Shown here piece by piece: positions 56,902 through 64,000 of a stretch of 64,000 bases of DNA. A program made the translations under genes and the position numbers. The notes beneath the pieces are model-generated. The model ran no database searches. It was given only the letters and a program-made list of their open reading frames with translations, and was not told the origin of the DNA. The stretch is from NCBI GenBank assembly GCA_963975425.1, contig CAXBGS010000005.1:310001-374000 (forward strand), written 5' to 3'. This stretch comes from CAXBGS01 sp963975425. Its GTDB lineage: Bacteria > Planctomycetota > Planctomycetia > Pirellulales > Pirellulaceae. The number at the start of each line of letters is the position of its first letter. Within the stretch, counting starts at the first letter, position 1.

Positions 56902-59346
56902 ATGCCTATTGAGAACGCCATGAGAGACACCGCCCTATCTCGCTTGATCTGGAAAGACAGTCGGACCATTCGGCCTCTGGTGATCGCGATCGCCGCCGGC
57001 GTGTTGGGATTCAACCTGATGGCTTACGTTCTTCGCCAGATGTATTGGCAAGGGAGTGCGCCGGTAACGGACTATATTTTTTGGATCCTGATGCCAAATC
57101 TGATCGCATTGGGCGCCCCAGCGATGCTGGTGGGAACCGAACAAGAAACGGGCACGCTGCAGTGGATGCGAACCCTTCCCGTTTCGTGGCGACAAGTCGT
57201 GCTGTCTAAATTTGTGACGGCCGTGGGGGCGCTTATTTCGATTTGGCTGCTTTCGTCCCTGGTATTGTGGCTGTTGAATCTAATGCAGGGATCATCGGAG
57301 CACCCGTTTGTTTCCGACGTCCGAAGCATTGACGGCATTTTGTATTTCTTATTCTTCAGCTTCACTCTGCTGTTCTGTGGATTCATCTCTTCGTTTTTGT
57401 TTCGTTCGCCTGTGGCCGCACTGGTTGCTGTCGTCCCGATCGTTTTCTTTTTGACGTGGTTTTGCACCGAGACCGCGCGCGTCATTAAAGGCGGCGGGAC
57501 ATGGGGACATTCCTATGCGATCCGGCACCCCTCATTCGCAAACTGGTTGTCCATCGTCGTCCTCGGGCTAGCGACCATCGGCATCTTGATCGCGATCGCC
57601 ACATGGATTGCCCGACGCAGACTTTCAAGGCCAACCGTCTCGCATCCGATGTCGCTGACCCGATCACCAAATCAAGATGCGTTTCGACCACCGCGTCTGA
57701 CGTCGATGTCACATTCGTCGCCAATGGCCGTGATGCTCTGGCAGCAATGGAAACAGGTTTGGCCGTACTGCGCGATGATTTCAGCGGTGAACATTTTATT
57801 CGCCGGCATCTTCCTTGCAGCCGACACGTGGCAACAACGCAACTCTTTTCTTGTTCAACTCTCGCCCGTGATCGCCGGACTATCAATCGGCTGGTTAGGT
57901 TGCCTCGTTTTCTATGGCGATGGCTTACGGCGACGATGCGAATACTTTGCTGATCGCGGCATTTCGGCAACCTTGGTCTGGGTGACCCGACTTTTGCCAG
58001 TGTTACCAGCGGCGATGCTGATGGTTTGCTTGTGGTGGTGGGCACTGTATCGACAAGAAATGAAATCGAGCGACACCATGATATTGTGGCTCGGAATGAT
58101 CGTCATGTTTGCGACGGGGCAATTGGCCGCGATGTGGATTCGGCGACCGACGCTAAGTTTCTTTGCTGCTCCCGTCATTGCGTGGATACTGATCGTCTTT
58201 AACGGAATGCTCTTGCTGCAGTACTACACCGGATTCACGTGGACACTTTTGCTTGTCGCCGCGATCCTGCTGTTCGCAACCTGGCGACTGATGCCACGAT
58301 GGCTCGAAGGGCGAATGGGGACCGCGTTTCATTCTCGCGTCATCGCCTATTCATTGCTTGCGATGATTATTCCAAGTCTCGTGATCTTTCCGAGTCGCTG
58401 GGCGACAACTCCCCAAGCGATGACCGCATGGCGTTTGCAAATGATGGACTCGTCAAACCAACCGCCGACGGACGCGCGGCGAGCGACGGAAGTCTTGCCT
58501 CAAGCCTTCGCTGCGTTTGCCTATTTTGATTCCAATGCAATCGACAGCGAATCTCGGATGCTAAGACACTCTCTTGAACAGGAACTTGAGGCGTTACGAT
58601 CGCAAGAGCAGCCCATCATCGCCGAATTCGCCAAAGCGGGAGAAATCTACGGCTTCTTAAATCACTACCGTGTTCATCGAGCGTCACGGGAAACCGAACC
58701 GCAGGACGAAATCGCCCTGATGGCCGTGGAAGTTTTACTCCGCTGGGCTCGCATCGTACGAACAGATTGCGCAAATGGGATTCAAAGTCTGCAGAACTTA
58801 TGCCGTGTTGCCGAACCGGCGGAACAGAACGCGGCAATCTACTTAGATCGTTTGCTGGCCACCGAAGAAACGGATGCGCGAATTGCTGAGCTAGTCGAGT
58901 TGATTCCAAGTGAAGCGCTACGTCGCAAATCACGCATCACTGCATTGACAAACGAATGGCGCAACTTCAACGCAAGCGTCACTGACGCCGAGCAAGAACC
59001 CGGGAGTCGAACGATCATCAGTTTTTCCGGCTTTCCGGTTCTTGGCTCATCGCTGCTGCCTTTTGAAAGGACCCGCGCCATACGCTTTATCGACCTCGCC
59101 ACTTCTGAAACGCTTGACTATCTTGAATCAGACCTCAAAGCGCAGTCCCGTCAGGAATCGGATCGGCTGCATCATCTGTGGAACGAATCCCTCGCTGGGC
59201 CTGCGGTGGGGCCGAGCCACTATCGCATCGGTCGGAACCATCCAATGATGTGGATGCCTCACTGGACCAGCGACCATGAAACGCGCGTCGCCCGTCTGCG
59301 ACAAAAACGCTCAATGGCCACGTCGCGCTCCATCGAAACCCCGTAG
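56902..59346 (+). CDS. ABC-2 type permease with two membrane cores and a soluble tail
   Basis: An 814-residue permease. A first set of about six helices (28-245) has LVIAIAAGVLGFNLMAYVLR, NLIALGAPAMLVGTEQETGTL and WMRTLPVSWRQVVLSKF, typical ABC-2. A second set (280-500) repeats the pattern (MLWQQWKQVWPYCAM and VTRLLPVLPAAMLM). Residues of about 510-814 are soluble, helical and charged (SRMLRHSLEQELEALRSQE) with no domain known to me. A usual ABC-2 permease has 250-400 residues, so this looks like a fused pair plus tail. Start at ATG 56902; a later in-frame ATG at 56923 is possible. Its TAG stop is also the first triplet of the 187-bp repeat. Confidence 0.9.
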   Translation: MPIENAMRDTALSRLIWKDSRTIRPLVIAIAAGVLGFNLMAYVLRQMYWQGSAPVTDYIFWILMPNLIALGAPAMLVGTEQETGTLQWMRTLPVSWRQVVLSKFVTAVGALISIWLLSSLVLWLLNLMQGSSEHPFVSDVRSIDGILYFLFFSFTLLFCGFISSFLFRSPVAALVAVVPIVFFLTWFCTETARVIKGGGTWGHSYAIRHPSFANWLSIVVLGLATIGILIAIATWIARRRLSRPTVSHPMSLTRSPNQDAFRPPRLTSMSHSSPMAVMLWQQWKQVWPYCAMISAVNILFAGIFLAADTWQQRNSFLVQLSPVIAGLSIGWLGCLVFYGDGLRRRCEYFADRGISATLVWVTRLLPVLPAAMLMVCLWWWALYRQEMKSSDTMILWLGMIVMFATGQLAAMWIRRPTLSFFAAPVIAWILIVFNGMLLLQYYTGFTWTLLLVAAILLFATWRLMPRWLEGRMGTAFHSRVIAYSLLAMIIPSLVIFPSRWATTPQAMTAWRLQMMDSSNQPPTDARRATEVLPQAFAAFAYFDSNAIDSESRMLRHSLEQELEALRSQEQPIIAEFAKAGEIYGFLNHYRVHRASRETEPQDEIALMAVEVLLRWARIVRTDCANGIQSLQNLCRVAEPAEQNAAIYLDRLLATEETDARIAELVELIPSEALRRKSRITALTNEWRNFNASVTDAEQEPGSRTIISFSGFPVLGSSLLPFERTRAIRFIDLATSETLDYLESDLKAQSRQESDRLHHLWNESLAGPAVGPSHYRIGRNHPMMWMPHWTSDHETRVARLRQKRSMATSRSIETP

Positions 59347-59755
59347 GCCGGAACAAGCGAAGCGCCGTTCCGGCCTGCGATCAAACGGCGGGACTTGCCG
59401 GAACGGCGCAAGGCTTGTTCCGGCCGACGATGAGATGGTTTTAGGGTTATTTTTGTATCGGGCGAGCGCCGATTTTTTCGCAGTGCCAGCCTAGCGATGT
59501 CGGCGACGCAAAATCAATTGAGCCGCCAAGTAGGCCGGAACAAGCGAAGCGCCGTTCCGGCGTGCGATCAAACGGCGGGACTTGCCGGAACGGCGCGAGG
59601 CTTGTTCCGGCCTACGATGAAATGGTTTTACGGTTATTTTCGTATCGGGCGAGCGCCGATTTTTACGTAGTGCGAGCCTAGCGATGTCGGCAACGCAAAA
59701 TCGATTGAGCCGCCAAGTAGGCCGGAACAAGCGAAGCGCCGTTCCGGCGTGCGAT
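59344..59755. repeat. 187-bp tandem repeat with paired REP-like palindromes
   Basis: Copies start at 59344, 59531 and 59718; the third stops after about 38 bp. Each full copy carries two 28-bp palindromes with arms GCCGGAAC and GTTCCGGC: A at 59347-59374 and 59534-59561, B at 59397-59424 and 59584-59611. A third A lies at 59721-59748. B is close to the reverse complement of A, the layout of bacterial interspersed mosaic elements. No RAYT transposase gene is in the window. Between the permease and the TctC/TctB gene nothing else is seen. Confidence 0.93.
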
Positions 59756-59802
59756 GAGTTCAAGCGTTACCGATGGCTTGTCCCTGTCGGCCCAATCCGA
59801 CG

Positions 59803-61179
59803 TTAGGGCAACGCCGTCTCGAACACTTGTGTGAACAAATATTCGGTCCCAAACCCGGTCAGCAGCGCCAGTTGCAACAGGACCGGCCATCGACTCCGCT
59901 GGCGCCCGACCATGATGCCTCCGACGACCAGGACCATAGCGGCGGATGCAACGGCGAACGGCAACCAACCTTTGCCAAGCAGATACACATAGGCCGACAA
60001 CGCAATGAAACATGCTGCCGCTGTTTCTGGCCTTCGTTGAAAGGGTTCTGCGTTAAAGGACAATTCGGATTCCTCTGCGATCAACGGGTCCGACTTGTGA
60101 CGCACCGATTCGACAATGACCCACAGCATCAATGCGGCGACGATCGCGGCAACGTACTTGGTAAAGTCCGGCACATTGGTCTGCTGCTCGACGACGACCG
60201 ATTCGAAGCGTTCGGCCGTCTCTCGAATCCACTGGTCCATTTCTTCGCCGGATTTGAACTCGGGTTCGACTCGCAATCGCACGAGTTCGCGGCGCACCGT
60301 TTCGTTCTGCATCGCCTGCTGCAGTGCCCCAGACAATCGCCGCAGAATGGGCTTGGGCGTTCCTTTCGGGGCCCACCAGTAGTGTGCATTGCTTAGCAGA
60401 ACGGGAACGCCCTGCTCGGTTGCCGTCGGAATATCCGGGACCGATGCATTTCGCTTGGGGCTCATGATCGCGATGGCACGAATATTTCGAGCCGGCGGCG
60501 TGCCCTCGGGACTTCGCAAATCCAGGTATTCGGACAACGAAAAGATTCCCGCGTCCAAGTGTCCACCAATAATTTTGGCATAACGATCGGCGCCACCGTC
60601 GGCCGATACGATACTGAACGCCGCGCCCGGCAACGTCTTTTCTAGCTGCAGCGTCGCGTAATACGATGGCGCACCTTGGTTGGCGCCAAACTTGACCTGC
60701 TTGGGACGTTCCTTGGCCGCTTGCAGCAACGCGGGCAAGTCTTCATACGGTGCATCTTCTCGCACCATGATGACCAACGACAATTCGCCGGTCATTGCGA
60801 TCGATTCGAAATCGTCCGGGCCGTAGTCGACGCTGCCGGACAATTCTGCGGTGATGATCGCGTTGTGCAGGCACATGATCTTGTAGCCGTCGGGATCGGA
60901 ATCCAAGACGTCACGGCTGCCGATGGTTCCAGCACCGCCGCCCTGGTTGATGATGACCAGCGGCTGCGACAGCAGATTCTCCTCGACGATGCCTTTTTGC
61001 AGAACGCGCACAAACGTGTCGCTTCCGCCGCCAGCGCCAAACGGCACAACGACTTGGATCGGGCGGTTGGGATATTCTGCGGATGAATCCGTGTTCAACA
61101 ATCGGGTGATCCACCAGACCAACAACCCGACAATCGCGACCGTTGCGACGGTATGCCAAGCGATTTGCAATCGGCTCAC
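59803..61179 (-). CDS. TctC-TctB fusion protein of a tripartite tricarboxylate transporter
   Basis: A 458-residue protein. After one N-terminal anchor helix (VATVAIVGLLVWWITRLL), residues of about 35-325 are a Bug/TctC-type solute-binding protein: YPNRPIQVVVPFGAGGGSD, VIINQGGGAGTIGSRDV, VKFGANQGAPSYYATLQLE and PDIPTATEQGVPV. From about 335 four helices follow (AAIVAALMLWVIVES, AACFIALSAYVYLLG, LPFAVASAAMVLVVGGIMV, LLQLALLTGFGTEYLFTQVF), as in TctB, the small membrane subunit. Both normally separate parts are thus in one anchored chain. Starts at GTG 61179 inside the stop of tctA (GTGA overlap). Substrate unknown, probably a carboxylate. Confidence 0.92.
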   Translation of the reverse strand: MSRLQIAWHTVATVAIVGLLVWWITRLLNTDSSAEYPNRPIQVVVPFGAGGGSDTFVRVLQKGIVEENLLSQPLVIINQGGGAGTIGSRDVLDSDPDGYKIMCLHNAIITAELSGSVDYGPDDFESIAMTGELSLVIMVREDAPYEDLPALLQAAKERPKQVKFGANQGAPSYYATLQLEKTLPGAAFSIVSADGGADRYAKIIGGHLDAGIFSLSEYLDLRSPEGTPPARNIRAIAIMSPKRNASVPDIPTATEQGVPVLLSNAHYWWAPKGTPKPILRRLSGALQQAMQNETVRRELVRLRVEPEFKSGEEMDQWIRETAERFESVVVEQQTNVPDFTKYVAAIVAALMLWVIVESVRHKSDPLIAEESELSFNAEPFQRRPETAAACFIALSAYVYLLGKGWLPFAVASAAMVLVVGGIMVGRQRSRWPVLLQLALLTGFGTEYLFTQVFETALP

Positions 61180-62666
61180 TGTGCTGCCTCGGTTTGTGTG
61201 GATTTCGCCGGACGGATGATGGGCAACAGCAACATGAACACCGCAACAGCGAGAAACAACACCGACATCGGACGTGTGATGATCGGCAGATAGCTGCCAT
61301 TGCTCGACTGCAGCCCAAGACTCAGGTTTTTTTCTGCAATTGGGCCGAGCACAAAACCGATGATGAACGGCGCTAGCGGAATCTTAAGCGATTCCAATGT
61401 CAAACCGATCAAGGCAAAGGCGAGCATCACCCACACGTCGAACAAACGATTCGACAATGCGAACGAACCGATTACGCAAAAACACAAAATCACCGGCAGC
61501 AAATAGGGTCGAGGCAGGCGTGCGATGCGAGCCAAAAATCGCATCGAACCCAACATAATCAGCGCCATGAATATGTTGGCAAAAAACATCGCCCCCATGA
61601 TCGTATAGACCATCGAAGGACTCTCTTGAAACAGCCTTGGCCCTGGCTGCAAACCGTGAATGACGAGCGCCCCCAACAGAACCGCTTCGACAACGCTGCC
61701 GGGAAGCCCCATCGCGATCAGCGGAATCAATGCACCGCCGACGGTCGCGTTGTTGGCTGATTCCGACGAGACCACACCGTCCTCGTGACCGGTTCCGAAT
61801 TTTTCCGGCTCTTTGGAAAGACTTTTCGAAACAGAATACGCCGTGACCGAACCGATATTTGCGCCAATGCCGGGCAAGATTCCGATCCAAGTCCCGATCA
61901 CCGACGAACGCAGCATGTTCATGCCATGACGAATCGCGTCGACCGGTCGCAGCAACACACTCTCGGTGCCTAGTTCGATCGCATCTCCCTTTTGTTCCAA
62001 GTTAATGATGTCACGGATGATTTGATTCACGGCGAACAAGCCGATCAAAACGGGCAACAATTGAAACCCATCGTTCATCTGAGTGAATCCCAAGGTCAAT
62101 CGAGTCTCGCCCGTTGCGGCATTGATGCCGGGCATGGCCAACAGGATGCCCAAGAAGCCGGAAAACAACGCTTTGGGCAACGACTTGTCGCCCAACGTCG
62201 CAATCAACACCAAAGCCATCATGACGAGCGAGAAGTATTCGAAGTAACCAAACTTTGAAGACAAGATCGCAATCGGACTTGTCAGCAGCACCAGGAAGAC
62301 CCACGAAATCATGCCGCCGAAAAACGAGGCCATCACGCCCAGGCCCAGCGCGCGACCTGGCTGTCCTTGCCGGGCCATCGGATATCCGTCCAACGTCGTG
62401 ATGATCGATGCCGGTGTCCCTGGCATGCGCAACAGCGTAGCCGTGATCATTCCGCCACTGACCGCGCCGACGTAAATACTGATCAACAGCGCCATCGATG
62501 CCAAAGGGTCCGCGCCATAGGTCAACGGCAAGACAAGAGCGATCAACATCGTCCCCGTCAGTCCCGGCACCGCACCGACGAAAATGCCGAGTGCCGTACC
62601 GACGAAGACGACCATCATTCCCGATGGGCTAAACAGCAGTGAAAAGGCTTCTTCGAGTCCAGGCAT
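61176..62666 (-). CDS. tctA: TctA-family large transporter subunit
   Basis: A 496-residue membrane protein with about 11-12 helices, the transport subunit of the tripartite tricarboxylate family. Motifs: GIFVGAVPGLTGTMLIALVL (first conserved glycine-rich region), YVGAVSGGMITATLLRMPGT, GTWIGILPGIGANIGSVTAY (second copy of the repeat), and ALIPLIAMGLPGSVVEAVLL. Transport is driven by ion gradients. First gene of the pair; its stop codon overlaps the GTG start of the fused tctCB by 4 bp. Confidence 0.95.
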   Translation of the reverse strand: MPGLEEAFSLLFSPSGMMVVFVGTALGIFVGAVPGLTGTMLIALVLPLTYGADPLASMALLISIYVGAVSGGMITATLLRMPGTPASIITTLDGYPMARQGQPGRALGLGVMASFFGGMISWVFLVLLTSPIAILSSKFGYFEYFSLVMMALVLIATLGDKSLPKALFSGFLGILLAMPGINAATGETRLTLGFTQMNDGFQLLPVLIGLFAVNQIIRDIINLEQKGDAIELGTESVLLRPVDAIRHGMNMLRSSVIGTWIGILPGIGANIGSVTAYSVSKSLSKEPEKFGTGHEDGVVSSESANNATVGGALIPLIAMGLPGSVVEAVLLGALVIHGLQPGPRLFQESPSMVYTIMGAMFFANIFMALIMLGSMRFLARIARLPRPYLLPVILCFCVIGSFALSNRLFDVWVMLAFALIGLTLESLKIPLAPFIIGFVLGPIAEKNLSLGLQSSNGSYLPIITRPMSVLFLAVAVFMLLLPIIRPAKSTQTEAAQ

Positions 62667-63005
62667 CAGCGTTAAGTATCGATCTTCTCGTGAATCGCAA
62701 TCGGTCAGCGAGAGAGTTTAACGCAGTGACGCGAGAGGCGGGGGCGTCCATTGTAAATGCTCAAGATGGAACGCGTTAGATTTCGTTGCAACAATCTTGG
62801 ATGCTTGAACTGATTCTAACGGAACCCATCACGGCTTGTCTTCGCCTCTCATAGGCGGATGGTTTTATGGGCACCGACAACCATGCCTAAACCCATGGCT
62901 GGACCGGCCACGATGCGCATGACCGTAGCTGCCTTCGCTGGTAGGTGGATATTCTGAGATTGCCATGGTCTGACCGACGTTGCGACACATGCATCACCCG
63001 TCCAG
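62667..63005. other. 339-bp spacer upstream of tctA
   Basis: It lies between the mqnE 3' end and the tctA start, both on the minus strand. I see no repeat, RNA, clear terminator or small gene. Confidence 0.4.
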
Positions 63006-64000
63006 CTAGACGACCGCGACATCATCCACCGATGCACCGACTTTCCACTGGGTGAAGTCATTCTCGTCGCGGTGGATGCGTCGATAAACGGTATCGCGTT
63101 CGATTGGCTCTCGCCCCGCTTCTGCGATCAAGTCTTTGATCTGGTCGACCGACAAGCACTCGGGAGTCGTTGCGCCGGCGTCATGATAGATCAACTCGTG
63201 CCGAACCGTTCCGTCGATGTCGTCGGCTCCATATGCGAGCGCCGTCTGCGCGGTTTCGACGCCCAGCATGATCCAATACGCCTTGATGTGCTGGACGTTG
63301 TCCAGCATCAAACGGCTGATCGCCATGGTCCGCAAGTCCATCAAAGCCGACGGCTTCTTGATATCCGCCAGCTTGGTGTTTTCGGGGTGAAATGCCAGCG
63401 GAATGAATACCTGAAAGCCGCCAGTTTCGTCTTGCAGGTCGCGCAACCGAATCAAATGGTCGATGCGGTGGTAGGCGTTTTCGACATGGCCATACAGCAT
63501 CGTACAATTGGTCCGCAAACCGACTTCGTGAGCTGTGCGGTGAATATCCAGCCACGCTCGCGTGTTGGCTTTGTGCTCGCACAGCTGATCACGAACCTCG
63601 GGATGAAAGATCTCGGCACCGCCGCCTGGCATGCTGCCTAGGCCCGCCTGCTTTAAATCCTCGAGCACCCAACGGACGGATTTCTTGGTTTGAAATTCAA
63701 ACCAATTGATTTCGACCGCGGTCCATCCCTTCAAATGAATCTGGGGATAGTTTTCGTGCAGCAGTTCGATCAGATGTCGATACCATTCATACGGTTTCTG
63801 ATGATGCAATCCGCCCACGATGTGCATTTCTGTGCAGCCGTTTTCGGTCGCCTCACGACCACGCTGCAGCACCTGTTCGTCACTCATCACGTACCCCTTG
63901 GGGTCACGTAAGTCGCTGCGGAACGCGCAGAACCGGCATCGATAGACACACACATTGGTCGGATTCAGGTGTGTGTTGATGTTGAAATAGCCGACGTTGC
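63006..64000 (-). CDS. mqnE: Aminofutalosine synthase, radical SAM (5' end beyond the window)
   Basis: The reading frame stays open to the window edge (HLNPTNVCVYRCRFCAFR), so the 5' part of the gene lies outside. The CxxxCxxC cluster motif (CVYRCRFC) binds the SAM 4Fe-4S cluster. Further MqnE signatures are EMHIVGGLHHQKPYEWY, LGSMPGGGAEIFHPEVR, TNCTMLYGHVENAYHRIDH and LQDETGGFQVFIPLAFHP. MqnE joins SAM-derived adenosyl to 3-[(1-carboxyvinyl)oxy]benzoate in the futalosine route to menaquinone. MqnC is the related alternative, but the GGGAEIF and FIPLAFHP stretches fit MqnE better. A GTG inside the motif at 63953 is not the true start. Confidence 0.92.
   Translation of the reverse strand, partial: NVGYFNINTHLNPTNVCVYRCRFCAFRSDLRDPKGYVMSDEQVLQRGREATENGCTEMHIVGGLHHQKPYEWYRHLIELLHENYPQIHLKGWTAVEINWFEFQTKKSVRWVLEDLKQAGLGSMPGGGAEIFHPEVRDQLCEHKANTRAWLDIHRTAHEVGLRTNCTMLYGHVENAYHRIDHLIRLRDLQDETGGFQVFIPLAFHPENTKLADIKKPSALMDLRTMAISRLMLDNVQHIKAYWIMLGVETAQTALAYGADDIDGTVRHELIYHDAGATTPECLSVDQIKDLIAEAGREPIERDTVYRRIHRDENDFTQWKVGASVDDVAVV

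Noticed and set aside
59491..60013. Minus-strand frames with repeated NGASLVPAYLAAQ segments
   Set aside because: The repeated peptide is translation of the REP-like palindromes, not a protein repeat.
62849..63061. 70-residue minus-strand frame overlapping the mqnE 3' end
   Set aside because: It overlaps mqnE in another frame and has no signal or domain.

Overview
The window comes from a moderately GC-rich bacterium that is very probably a planctomycete of the Pirellulaceae (Rhodopirellula-like). The pointers are the LEPR-XLL-like N-terminus (KLEARQLLAG) with a dockerin-like C-terminus on a secreted PQQ-type dehydrogenase, Tat-signal Gfo/Idh/MocA oxidoreductases, FG-GAP, DUF3472 and FGE-domain secreted proteins, very long GltB and PilM proteins, the futalosine menaquinone gene mqnE, and wide intergenic spacers. 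I see no rRNA, tRNA, CRISPR array, prophage or insertion sequence; this is ordinary chromosome.

Layout. 1-3.0 kb: a GH38-like glycosidase with in-frame tandem repeats. 3.7-9.9 kb: a type IV pilus/type II secretion-like inner-membrane operon (a PilM-PilN fusion, then two large bitopic membrane proteins) ending in a strong intrinsic terminator, facing a FlgI (P-ring)-like lipoprotein with HEAT repeats (10.1-11.8 kb). 12-18 kb: a MazG-type pyrophosphohydrolase, an FG-GAP protein, a MaoC dehydratase and a DoxX/Gfo-Idh-MocA pair. 18.2-21.8 kb: dnaE. 22-29.5 kb: secreted proteins (oxidoreductase, FGE-fold protein, beta-propeller-like protein, PQQ-type sugar dehydrogenase). 29.8-34.5 kb: thiL, an aldehyde dehydrogenase, a DUF58 protein and a small membrane protein. 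34.9-42.2 kb: a LysR regulator followed by gltB and gltD (ammonium assimilation). 42.5-48.9 kb: a low-complexity lipoprotein, pyrK, an RsuA/RluB-type pseudouridine synthase with a histone-H1-like tail, a small lipoprotein, a DUF3472 protein and an anchored hypothetical protein. 49.3-55.3 kb: ychF, a DMT-like membrane protein with a small helical protein, a three-gene overlapping operon and a lipid-linked saccharide flippase-like protein. 55.4-59.3 kb: a GntR(YtrA)-ABC exporter operon with a readable promoter/operator. 59.8-62.7 kb: a tripartite tricarboxylate transporter in which TctC and TctB are fused. 63.0-64.0 kb: mqnE, cut by the window edge.

The most unusual signal lies in the spacers. 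At least six genes (pilM fusion, FlgI-like, Gfo/Idh/MocA, propeller-like, flippase, ABC permease) have their own stop codon inside, or as the first bases of, a tandem repeat of 16-187 bp that runs into the 3' spacer. Several more have similar repeats within about 25 bp of the stop. A second notable observation is a PQQ-dehydrogenase beta-propeller that appears to be inserted in the middle of a Calx-beta domain.

Everything here is read by eye. Family calls rest on motifs and remembered family features, not on database searches.
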